From Symsagittifera roscoffensis (taxonomy: Eukaryota > Xenacoelomorpha > Acoela > Convolutidae): a stretch of DNA of 64,000 nt. The notes under the pieces are model-generated. The model did no database searches. It saw nothing but the letters and a program-made list of their open reading frames with translations, and was not told the DNA's origin. The translations under genes were made by a program, and so were the position numbers. The stretch is from contig NC_087066.1 in NCBI RefSeq assembly GCF_963678635.1, positions 29,331,301-29,395,300 on the forward strand. Direction: 5' to 3'. Positions 24,820 through 34,537 of this stretch are shown here, one piece after another. Each line of letters opens with the position of its first letter. Within the stretch, counting starts at the first letter, position 1.

Positions 24820-27232
24820 ACATTAACGCCTGATAAATTCATTGAACTACAAGTACTACTACAACAAGCAAAACTTCTACCACCTATCATTGACCTAACT
24901 GAAGCAAAACCCAAGAATGCTGCAATCTTGTGGAACCCAATTTGGCACAAACTCGACTGCCACAAATTTAAACAAAAAAACATGAATCCGAACGAGAAGG
25001 AGAGAGGCATGTTGTTTTATATTCGAAAGGACATCGATTACGAGGAAATAAACGATGAATCTGGATTTTACGAACTGCAAGTATACAATCTACTGCTAAC
25101 AAAGAGAGAAGTTATGATAGCTTCAACCTATCGGAGCCCATCATCTACCCCCGAAAACAACTACAACCTTAACAACTTCTGAGGAAGCATTAGATTCAAC
25201 CGTTCTAGATACAGTGTACTAGGAGACATGAGTTACAGCGATATATCACCACGAACCATGACAAGAATAGCAAGGAACACGAATTCATTGAAGCGGTAAA
25301 AGATTCTTATCTCGATCAACACATTGATAGATCAACGCGTGTGACCAAAAACAACAAACCATCACTACTAGATCTCATGCTAGCCGACAAAACCCTGGAA
25401 CCAACTAGCATAGAATACATCTCCCCGCTGGGTAAGGGTGATCACACAATAATCCAAGCAAAAATTGATCTCTGGACAACAAAGCGATGTAAAGAGGGAC
25501 TGAATTACAACAAAGGGAGCTACGTGAAACACCAACATGAAGAATCGCAAACACTGGAACAAGACTGGGAAAATTTTAAATTCATTCTTGATTGTGCTGT
25601 TAAGAAGTTCATCCCTAAAACTAAAATTCGGGAAAAAAACAAAATGCCAATGAGACCCGAAGTGAGAGATGCAGTTCGTGAAAAACAAAAACTCGGAGAG
25701 ATGTCACGAGAGATAAAACACTAGAAAATTATTTAAAAAAACTCGAAGGCTCAAAAAAAGTCAGGAAATTGACACGGAATTGTGTTCAAATACATGAAGA
25801 AGATATATCAAAAAGCATACAACAGCAACCTAAAAAGTTTTGGAACTATGTAAAAAAACATAAATCCACTGAGACGATACCTGCACTCAAAGTTAGCGAT
25901 AATAATAAGGCAAAGACCAAAAAGGAGAAAGCGACTGCCCTGTCTGATTTCTTCAATTCAGTTTTCACCATAGAAACACCTGGCAGCTTGGATTTAAAGG
26001 ATCTCCAAGAGCAGCGAATATCAGATGATCTTGTCTTTCTATAGAGTTAATACTACATGAACTTGCAGCGTCAGACACCACCAAATCGATGGGAGCTGAC
26101 AATGCTCACCCAAAGATTTTGAAAGAATGCCGATATGAATTAGGTGAATTACTGTGTTTTTCAAAGCAAAACTCCTGGGATAAGGGAGAAATACCTGAAG
26201 ATTGGAAATGCGCAAATAAAACAGCGATTCAGAAAAAAGACGCAAAAAGTGACCCAAACAATTACAGACCTATTAGCCTCACATCAATCTGTTGCAAAAA
26301 AATGGAAAAAGTGATAAGAAGACACCTGTTTGACTTTTTGAGACAAAACAGCATCTTGTCAGACAAACAGTATGGTTTCTCACCAGGTCGGTCAACGGTT
26401 CTCCAGTTATTAAAAGGGCTCGATGACTAGACTGCGGAACTGGACAAGGGTTTTGAGGTAGACATGCTGTACATTGACTTCCAAAAAGCTTATGATTGCG
26501 TTCCCCATAAAAGATTATTGAAATCAATATCCAAATATGGGGTCAAAGGGAAAACTGTAAGCTGGATCACAGCACTCTTAACAAATAGGAGGCAACGGGT
26601 AGTGGTAAACGAAAGCTTTTCGGAGTGGGCACCAGTTGTCAGCGGAGTCACACAAGGATCTGTCCTGGGACCAATACTTTTTTTGCTATACGCAGATGAC
26701 GCCAAAACATTCAGATCAATTACTGATGAGACTCAAGAGGAAAAACTACAATCTGACCTGACTGGAACTTACAAATTTCCAGCAGTTTAATGTTGTTCAA
26801 TCTGACAAAATTTCATACACGCACCCTAACGGGGAGAACGAAACAACCTGAACGGAACTATACCTTAAATGGCGGAAAACAACTAAGCAAAGATGAATCA
26901 GAGAAAAATCTGTGAGTTAGTGTTGATTCAAGACTACAAGACTACAAAAAGACGAAAGTGGCAAACAGTATAGTCGCGATAATCAGGAAAAGTTTCTTAA
27001 ACCTGACCTCTGAAATTCTAACGACCCTGTACAAAGCCTTTGTAAGAACGCATCTGGAGTAATCAAATCAGGCATGGAATTCATACCTTGAAAAGACAAA
27101 ATTACGATTGAAAATGTTCAGCGACGCGCAACGAAACTTATTCCAGGTATATGCAAATAGAGCTACTCGAAACCACTTCAGATTTTGAATTTACCAACAC
27201 TCGAGTATAGACGCAAACGCGGTAGAATGATT
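24820..27232 (+). pseudogene. LINE endonuclease-reverse transcriptase ORF, split by a later insertion
   Basis: Endonuclease pieces: ERGMLFYIRKDIDYEE (~25000), VMIASTYRSPSSTPENN (~25115), VLGDMSYSDI (~25220), KPSLLDLMLADK (~25358) and the SPLGKGDHTII catalytic His motif (~25425). RT pieces: SMGADNAHPKILKECR, NNYRPISLTSICCKKMEKVI (~26260), KQYGFSPGRSTVLQLL (~26365), DMLYIDFQKAYDCVPHKRLL (motif A, ~26465), VSGVTQGSVLGPILFLLYAD (motif B, ~26640). The segment normally between FLLY and the ADD of the catalytic box is missing, so YINDL and YADD are fused into LLYADDAK. Several stops are present. The frame is cut at 27232 by the second LINE and resumes at 30491. Confidence 0.85.
27153..27232 (+). repeat. 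80-bp direct repeat, left copy, flanking the nested LINE
   Basis: This block matches 30491-30570 over 80 bases with about five differences. Both copies encode the same part of the host LINE (LPTLEYRRKRGRMI). They bracket the minus-strand LINE exactly. The natural reading is a long target-site duplication made when the second LINE inserted. Confidence 0.85.
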
Positions 27233-27371
27233 TAAAAAAAAACTAAATTACAAAAGGGGCCCTTCCGTTTAGTTACGGTAAGTGCACAAGCTGGATAGGG
27301 CCATACAAAAATGCATCTGTATCAGCAATGAAGTCATAAATCAGCATTAAATGCATCGTCATAATGTTAAT

Positions 27372-30300
27372 TTATCTTAGCCGTCCTTCCTCTACAATAG
27401 CGCTTATGGAGTTGTCGATAAATTGAACTTTGCGTAGCGATCTGCATCCCCTTATACAAAGTATAGAGCTCCTCAGGAGCGCGAAGCTTGTTTTAGTTCT
27501 TATGTATTTTATAGATTCTGGATAGCTTTCTTGTCTTTTTTCACTTAGTTTTTCGGCCAATCGCTGCATCGTCCGTGTGGCTGTTGGAGCAGCGCCACCA
27601 GTGCATCCAAAAATTAGCGGACAGAAGCTACTCTTCTCTACGTTTAAAATCCTTTGCTGATATTTGGAGTTCTTCAGCGTTTCGTGGTATTTGTATGCAT
27701 CCTTATGCAGTTTTCGCGATGTTTTGGCATGGGGGTCGAAAATTTTTACATCAAACAAAGCGCGGCTGAATCGTGAACCCCAGAGTCCGTTTGCCTTAAT
27801 GTCAAGTCGTGCCTCATCTTCAGTTGTAGTTGAATTGTTGACAAAGCTTTCGCCTTGCAATGGCTGAAGTTTCGGCTCAATCTCGACGTCATGGCAAACC
27901 TGGTTCATGAGGTTGGCGAATGTGTCTCTGATTTCATTGTGTCTTATGTGTGTATAACCACCCTTTGCACAGTGAAGCGCATGTGTCAAGTTAAAATCAG
28001 CACCACATGCACATGTGAGTGGGGTTTTGGTTGGTTCCCATCCGTATCTTAAGTAAATACCATCTCTGAACTCTGATTTATTCAGGTTGAAGTTGTATCT
28101 GCTCAGTGTTAGAGCATTGAGCTAGTTAGAAGCTCCCTTTTCAGAGGCCAGGTCGATTGCGTATTTATTTGTTTCATTTAAGGAGTTAATGAGGTTTGTT
28201 TTTTGTTTCGATTTGTTCTATCAGTTTTCAATTTTTTGATTTTTGTACATATTTTTTCTTGCTGTGTTACTGCTGTAATAGGATCTTGAGATTCCAGTAC
28301 CAGTGATGTTTCCTTAGACCATTCTAGGTAGATTTCATGATCGGATGGCAGCTTGATGTTAAGTCCGCCCATTTTAAGGGGTAAGGAAGATATCTCACGG
28401 AACTGGGGGTTTAAAGTGTCTTTACCGACTAGGTTGGGTAATAATTGTTCTTTGATAATATTTTCACATATTTCTAAGTTTTCCATAGTGTTAGGCGTTG
28501 TCCTGGCAAGAATTGAAAGCTTTTCTTGAACTCTTTGGTATAGCAGGCATAAACCTTTTGAGGGGAGGTTTTAGCAATTTTCGTTAGTTTTTCAAAATTT
28601 TGGTTTGCTCATTCTGTTGAAATTCGAGGAACTTTTTACATTCAGATTCTGTTTCTATAACTGAACCAAGCACTTGGGCTCCTGCCTTTATAGTGATTCC
28701 TGTATTTGCGAAGATTTTCTGAGCTTCACCAAGTTTTTCATCTTTGACAATGAGTTGGCATTTGGATGCTTTCACGTGGTAGCCGAAAAATTTACCCAGT
28801 GATACAATTTTATCGAGGACGGTTCGTAGATTGCTTAATTTACCGACTGCGTTTCCGTCGTCTGCGTACCATTTGTGGTTTACATCGTCTACTGATAAAA
28901 GTTTTATGAGGGGTATTATGGCTAGACCCTACATGGCCATTGCTAGTGGATCCCCCTGGGTTGTCCCTTCTTGAGATTAGATTTTTTTTTTATTTAACGA
29001 ATAGTTTAGATGGATTGGAGTAGGAGTTCTTAAGCGCTGTTAAATAGGAAGGGCAGGTATTTTCGATGTTTTTTAATGCCAGCTTTCGGTTCAGCGAGTT
29101 GAAAATGTTTTCGGCATCTATCAGTAAAACAGCATCGGCGGAAGTTTTGCTGTATTGATCTCTTAGCGTGTGGATCGCATATTCAATGCCACATTTTTAT
29201 CCTAGGCAGAGTTGGTAGTTTGAACCGAGCGACAGAGTTCGTTTTTTAGGCATTTAGTTATTGTTCGCCCTATTATCCTATGCATAACTTCTCCTATGCC
29301 TATGGGTCTTACCCCTGGATTCTTATCTAAGGGTATTAATCTGCATGCGTTATATGGTTCCATTAGTTCTGAATTTAGTTCTTCTGTGGCCAATTTTTTG
29401 GCAATTTTAGCAATTGTTTTTGAAATTTCAACTGATTGTTGCCCGAAGTGTGTTAGAATACGTCGCAACTTATTCGCTTCGAGGCCAAATGGTCCATGCG
29501 ATCCGTGCGTTCTCATGGCTGCCTTCTTGATATGTTGACCGCTTATCTGATCAAAAATCGATGGATGGAAAGGAATTGTTTCGTTTGAGACTGGTTTAAT
29601 ATAGTTCTCATTAATTGGTTCAGACGGTGGGTGTTTCTCTATGAGAGTCTGTTCAACTGTCTTACCTTTGACAATCTCGTCGAGCGAAAGAACGCCTTTA
29701 GATGTGTCTGTTAGTTTTGCAATTATCTTGATATTTTTCCAGCAGTATTAATTAGTTTGTTGAACTGTTGTGCTTCAGTTTCAGTTTTTCTTCTACTTCC
29801 TTTCAACAAGCGCATTTGCAGCGCCTTTCCTTCGTTATATAGTCCATCCAGGTCTCCGTCTTGCCATTGCTTAAGTCGCCTTGCTATTGTTTTGGATAAA
29901 GATCCATCAATTTCGGACTTTGTTTTGCAGAGTAATTAGTGTGGAAAAATCTTTGCTGCGTGCCTTGCGAAGGTATTTTTGTTGTTTTCTATTAGGCTGT
30001 TCAAAGTTCTATTGAGGGTTTCAATAAAGTTATAACCAACTTTATTTTTTGACAAGATCATAAAGACCGGTTTCCAGTGGACCACTTCGGTGTTTATTTT
30101 CCTGGTGGTTTCTATGAGTTCTGGACAGGGATTTGACCATGGGTCTTGTATTGTTCTGGGTTCTATAGTGGAAGACTCTCCTGAGTTTTGTGAGTGTGGG
30201 GCAGTGGAAGGGTGAGGGTGCATTTGGGGGAGTGTGGTTGTAGCTAGTGTTGGGGGATTGCATTTATGCTTGTCGCTAGCTGAGTGAAAATGGGAGGTGC

Positions 30301-30448
30301 AGCGATGACAACTGAAATCGTCATAGTGATCACTGCTGCGGGCTAGGCCGCTGCGTTTTACATTCATGTAGCCTGGCCATGTGAACCACCAAACACCTCC
30401 TCCTCGCAGGCTGCTTTTACAAATAAGGCAGTGTGTTTGAGTAGCCAT
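27372..30448 (-). pseudogene. Nested LINE polyprotein: zinc finger, RT, CCHC-like, RxD-DVK domain
   Basis: Read from 30448 down. An N-terminal CLICKSS...CHRCTSHFH cluster could be a zinc finger (residues ~9-60). RT: PYNACRLIPLDKNPGVRPIG (~29340), VLLIDAENIFNSLNRKLAL (motif A, ~29120), QEGTTQGDPLAMAM (motif B, ~28960), WYADDGNAVGKL (catalytic YADD, ~28860), GYHVKASKCQLIV. C-terminal: CACGADFNLTHALHC (CCHC-like, ~28000), then ARLDIKANGLWGSRF and ALFDVKIFDPHA. The D followed by DVK resembles the PD-(D/E)XK active site of restriction-like endonuclease LINEs. Lesions: a few stops and frameshifts (e.g. near 29935, 29700, 29202, 28932, 28560). The last 205 codons are intact. Confidence 0.8.
27380..27391. 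repeat. 12-bp inverted repeat, left arm (partner 30452-30463)
   Basis: GCCGTCCTTCCT at 27380-27391 is the exact reverse complement of AGGAAGGACGGC at 30452-30463. One arm is in the last codons of the nested LINE ORF, the other just before its start codon, so the pair brackets the coding region. It may be chance or a functional end match. Confidence 0.7.
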
Positions 30449-30490
30449 TTTAGGAAGGACGGCGGTGTCAAGTTAGCGAGAGAAATTAGC

Positions 30491-30930
30491 GCAAATACAG
30501 CTACCTGAAACCACTTCAGATTTTGAAACTACCAACACTCGAGTATAGACGCAAACGCGGTAGAATGATTGAAGTCTTCAAAGTTCTGAACGGTCTATAC
30601 GATACAGCAGCGACTGAAGGATTTTTTACAATCAACGAAGGAGACACAAGAAGAAACCCTTTCAAAATTGTGACCAAGAAGACCAGTACTACTGCTAGAC
30701 AAAATTTCTTTACAGTTGCAGCCATCAACGACTGGAACTCTTTACCCGAAACAGTAATATCAAGCGAGAGTGTACACGTTTCAAATCAAGACTAGACAAA
30801 CTATGGGCGTCTGAAATATATGACGCATCGTTTATGGAATGACGAAATGGACGTCCAAGAAAGAGCTGGTTGACAGAGGCCTGGGAGGCCTACAGATCAG
30901 AAGTTAACCTGTGAACCTGTGCAGAGCATA
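30491..30930 (+). pseudogene. C-terminal end of the PHD-finger LINE, right of the nested insertion
   Basis: Encodes LKLPTLEYRRKRGRMIEVFK, VLNGLYDT, a GFFTIN segment and INDWNSLPETVISSESV, the standard end of CR1/Jockey-type LINE polyproteins. A frame change at about 30780 leads to RLDKLWASEI. The first 80 bases repeat 27153-27232. Together with 23128-27232 it makes one element of roughly 4.5 kb interrupted by 3.26 kb. Confidence 0.85.
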
Positions 30931-31545
30931 TTTATTATCTGATTTCAACACGTGAGAGTTCTTAGCATCGGAAGCTTTGGCCAATTTAGTAACTGCACGA
31001 CAGACTTGGACTTTTCCAGGATGTCAATTCTTCAATACCACACGAGTGATTTCCTCGTGACATTTCCCACCATCCAGTTTCACACCAGAAGTTGAGCATC
31101 CATCGTATATGAATTTGACATTGGAGGCTCTTTCCAGGAATTTGAACTCTGTCGATGTGTACCCCAATCAATGGCTGTGTGTACACTTGTCGTAGATCTC
31201 GCACAACAGCAAGTTCTCATCTGGAGAACTTTTCTTTGAAATTCGAAAGTTGAGATTTTTTTTTTAAAAAGTCGGGCTTTTTGTTTACTTGCGTTCATTA
31301 GTCTTTTTCAACTGTCTGAGTTCTCTTTTTCAACTGTCGTTGCGTAACTGTTAAAATGATCATGCTGATAAGTGCTTGTTTTTTACATTTTAACTCGAGC
31401 ACGTTGTTTTGTTACAAGAGCACATTATTTTTAATTAAGATTTTTTGTCTTGTCTATATTTAATGAATAAAATCTTTCTTTTTTGCTTTCAAACGAGCTT
31501 TTAGATGGGACTCGGTTGTGGGACCATGCTTCTAAACGAGTACCG
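30930..31545. other. Intergenic DNA upstream of ORC3
   Basis: No gene recognised. A promoter and any 5' leader of ORC3 should lie here, but no clear TATA or initiator could be called in this AT-rich background. Two partially overlapping minus-strand frames (30986-31298) do not look like known proteins. Confidence 0.5.
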
Positions 31546-31559
31546 ATTTTTGTTTTCAG
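31546..31559 (+). promoter_or_regulatory. Splice acceptor 3 nt before the ORC3 start codon
   Basis: A TTTTTGTTTTCAG tract ends at 31559 and the ATG is at 31563. This is a good 3' splice site: either the end of a 5'UTR intron or a spliced-leader addition site. F-box gene 1 has the same 3-nt spacing. Confidence 0.6.
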
Positions 31560-31562
31560 AAC

Positions 31563-33332
31563 ATGGAGTTCTACTCGTCCATCTCTGAAGCATGTCTGAG
31601 CGTTCAACCTTTAAAGTCGACGCAGTTGAGTGATATAATCGAACTCGAAGATATGAAAATAACAGCTATGTCGGAAAGAATGACTAGGACGGACGAAGCG
31701 TTGCGTAAATGTATAAATGATCATGCTGATCAGACACTCATGAGTTTGTCCGAAGTTTTTTATAAAGACAACCAGTTTGTCATCCCTTGCATCGTAGTTC
31801 CAAATAGAATTGAATTGCAAAAGTCTGAGACGTTCTGGAACAAGTTAGCTTCTTTCTTGACAACAAACAAAGTAGCCGTCCAGGATTTATCAGGTTTCTT
31901 TGGCCCATCTGCTAGTAATCATAGTTCATTTTTACAGCATATGCGAAGAAACGTTCTCGGCCCATCTGATTGTCAAAATTACGCTCATCGAAAAGTTGGA
32001 ATTATCATTCACGAGATAAACAATAATGACGTTAAATTTTTTGAAATGTTAGTTAAGACTCTGATTAGCTCCAAATACTCAAGCCAATTTACTGTTTTCG
32101 TGGGAGTTTCAACGTTTGAATTGTTCGAGTTTTTACATATTGATGTATCTAATCACATCGCTATCGAATGCTTAAATATATCATCTACAAAAGTGCAGCT
32201 ATCAAAATTATTCTGTGATTTGTTTGTGGATGTAAGAGCACCAGAACGTAACTGGAAATTGGGTTCGAGGGTTGTTACTTTTCTTGTTAATAGGTTTTTG
32301 AGCACTGACTTGAATGTCAACATTTTTGTTCAAGCTGTGAAGCTCTGCATGATTGAAGATGTGATTAATGGAGATGAAAATATGGTGCTGCTAGAAGGCT
32401 ATGATGCACCTTCAGAACAGCATAAAAAGATCAACTTCTTGGTTGAAATTTTTCTTGAAGTTGCCAAACATCAAGCACGATGTAATTATTTCCACAGCGT
32501 AGGATCTTTTACTGTCTATGAAGTGTTAGTAAGTGGAAAAGTACTACAATCTGAGCTTTGGCGTAGTTGCAGCCTCTCTATCCACGCATCTGAAGAAGAT
32601 GTCATTCAATCTTATCTCCATTTTTTAATTGAAAAATGCTCTGAATTAGAATTGTACGAAGAAAAGACAGCATTGCTGGATATTTTGAATGCATCTGCAG
32701 TTGTCGAAGACAATGACATAGAGAGCGAAATGTTGTGTGGCGATTCCAAATTTTTAGATACTGCAAAACCTCGTAAAATACGCACGCACAACCTAAGAGA
32801 GGTTCTTCAAAAGAGTTACCCTGGTCCAGTAGCTTCTAGCAAGACAAGCAGCAAATTGGTCTCTTTCTTAGAAAAGCTGCTAAGGCAGTTCAAAAATGGT
32901 TTTAATGAAGATGAAGATCGCGTTTTCAACAAAGATGCTTTCCTGAGAGAGTATTACGCGTCATCGCACAGACTCATAGTTTCACAGTCACTTATGAATC
33001 CGTCGAAATACTTGAAGTGCAACTGTTGCAAAGATGCTGTAGGAGCCCAGGAGTTACTACCTGACTCTAGCTTGTTGTATTTTCTCCTCTCTGAAATACC
33101 AGGCATGTACATCAACATGTTCGATTTTTTATCCTCGTTTCTGTATGTCCTTGACCAGGAGCCAAAAACAGGAAAGTCAAGCAAGAAAGCTCCAAAGAGT
33201 GCTGTGGTTGACGAGATGTCATATGTGAGATTTTTACAGGCCCTCTCGAACCTTCAGTTCGTGGGATACTTGAAGGTTTCGAAGCGCAGAAAGTCGGAGC
33301 AGATCGTGAAACTTACTTGGAATGCAATTTGA
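31563..33332 (+). CDS. ORC3: Origin recognition complex subunit 3
   Basis: 589 residues in one uninterrupted exon. ORC3 is a subunit of the six-part complex that binds origins in the nucleus and loads MCM helicase with CDC6 and CDT1. Visible landmarks in ORC3 order: an N-terminal helix (RMTRTDEALRKCINDHADQT); an AAA+-like strand (IPCIVVPNRIEL, ~73-85); VGIIIHEINNNDVKFFEML and FTVFVGVSTFELFEFL (~145-190), matching the segment around the degenerate Walker B; and a C-terminal winged helix ending FLQALSNLQFVGYLKVSKRR and VKLTWNAI, matching the family ending LGFIKPTKxKTDHVxRLTW. Vertebrate ORC3 is about 710 residues, so this form is shorter, mainly at the N-terminus and the central insert. The start is the first ATG after a splice acceptor. 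A possible weak ATTAAA lies near 33465. Confidence 0.92.
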   Translation: MEFYSSISEACLSVQPLKSTQLSDIIELEDMKITAMSERMTRTDEALRKCINDHADQTLMSLSEVFYKDNQFVIPCIVVPNRIELQKSETFWNKLASFLTTNKVAVQDLSGFFGPSASNHSSFLQHMRRNVLGPSDCQNYAHRKVGIIIHEINNNDVKFFEMLVKTLISSKYSSQFTVFVGVSTFELFEFLHIDVSNHIAIECLNISSTKVQLSKLFCDLFVDVRAPERNWKLGSRVVTFLVNRFLSTDLNVNIFVQAVKLCMIEDVINGDENMVLLEGYDAPSEQHKKINFLVEIFLEVAKHQARCNYFHSVGSFTVYEVLVSGKVLQSELWRSCSLSIHASEEDVIQSYLHFLIEKCSELELYEEKTALLDILNASAVVEDNDIESEMLCGDSKFLDTAKPRKIRTHNLREVLQKSYPGPVASSKTSSKLVSFLEKLLRQFKNGFNEDEDRVFNKDAFLREYYASSHRLIVSQSLMNPSKYLKCNCCKDAVGAQELLPDSSLLYFLLSEIPGMYINMFDFLSSFLYVLDQEPKTGKSSKKAPKSAVVDEMSYVRFLQALSNLQFVGYLKVSKRRKSEQIVKLTWNAI

Positions 33333-33557
33333 AGTCTTTTTTTTTTGTCATTATATAGTTGTTTTTGGTCATAGTCGCAGTAAATATGCGACGTTAATAT
33401 TGTGTTTTTATTGCTTGACAAACTTTTACAGTGGACTTCGGTCTTTTTAATTCGAGAGGGATAAATTAAAGTATTAGGTGTGAAGTTTAGTTTTGTGAAT
33501 TGATTTTTTTCGGTAGTTGCACTCGAGCTCATAGAAAGCATGAATACAATTATGACG

Positions 33558-34200
33558 TCTATCTATCTATCTATACAGCGTTTCACTGGTTTTTTGAATG
33601 GCGTTCCACTTGACACATGTTTAAGAAGGCAAAGTTTTCATTTATAGCAGGGTGACCACTTGGTCACTCTTTTAGTGACAAGTCACTATTTTTTCAATGG
33701 TCACCAAAAGTCACTTTTTACAACGGTTTTTGGTGACGGACCCGAAAATTTTTCTAAAGGTGCCTTTGGCGCCAATATATACTAATATTGAGGGGGGAGT
33801 GCGCGCCGAAAAAACGCAATTTTTAAAAAATTTTCAAAAAGTGCCTAAAACTGACTTTTTCAGCCTGTTTATTCAAAATTATGCGTGCGGCGCAGAAATT
33901 TTGGCCAAAACAGGGACTTTTTAGTGCTTTGGCAGAGCTTGAAAAATTAATTTAGCGTACCTAAAAAACAGGTCGACAAAAAATTCGAAAATTGTCATAG
34001 TCACTATTTTTCTCTCAAAAAAAGTGGTCACCCTGACTTATAGGTTTATTTTACAAAATTTTATATTACCAACCTTCTGGTGTTTCAAATATGGCCTCTG
34101 ATTATAACTGCATTAAACTTTTTAGTTTCCGACATATGAAGAATTTAAGAATTTTTTTTCACAAGCTCGCAATTGAGGTTTTTCGGAAAAAGTTTGACTG
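33558..34200 (+). repeat. Helitron-like element remnant, split by a hAT MITE
   Basis: Begins with a (TCTA)n run at 33558, then a GGCGTTCCACTTGACACATG-type box as in the elements at 34.8 and 37.4 kb. It is interrupted at 33648. After 34043 a monomer-like stretch continues (TATGGCCTCTGATTATAACTGC, then TTTTTAGTTTCCGACATATGA). No 3' hairpin-CTAG end was found, so it is truncated. Confidence 0.6.
33648..34035. mobile_element. Non-autonomous hAT-type MITE, 388 bp
   Basis: Perfect 14-bp terminal inverted repeats: CAGGGTGACCACTT at 33648 and its reverse complement AAGTGGTCACCCTG ending at 34035. Flanked by ATTTATAG (33640-33647) and ACTTATAG (34036-34043), an 8-bp target-site duplication with one mismatch, as expected for hAT. 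Internal GTCAC/GTGAC motifs repeat near both ends. No transposase is encoded. It sits inside an older Helitron-like remnant, about 315 bp after the ORC3 stop. Confidence 0.92.
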
Positions 34201-34537
34201 ATGTTAATCAGTTAGTTCCGCTGGATTAAACGATTGATGGTACCAATTTAAACACATGGATTAATGCAAAGAAGAACTAAGTTGAAAAATATTTTCAGGC
34301 TGTCGGCATTTAAGGGTCTTATTTTCGGTCAATTTGATTGCTGTCGGCCTTTTTAGGGTCTTATTTCTGAATTAAAGATATCAAAATCTGAAATCAAGTA
34401 TTTTTGGATTTATGACCATTTTTGTAAAAATGGAGCTTTAAAATGAATTTGTTTTTAAATCGTTTAATTTATGATTTAGAAAACGTTGTTGGATTCCCCC
34501 TGTCTGTTCTTACGGTTGCGTTAATTTTTGTTGTTTC

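Larger units (their letters stand above)
27233..30490 (-). mobile_element. Nested non-LTR retrotransposon with candidate PD-(D/E)XK-type domain, minus strand
   Basis: A 3.26-kb element of a different family from its host LINE, inserted in opposite orientation. The coding span is 27372-30448. Its 3' end lies at the low coordinate, beside a T-rich (minus-strand) tail next to the target repeat. The 5' end is about 40 bases before the ATG. The close flanking repeats and few coding lesions make it younger than its host. Confidence 0.85.
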
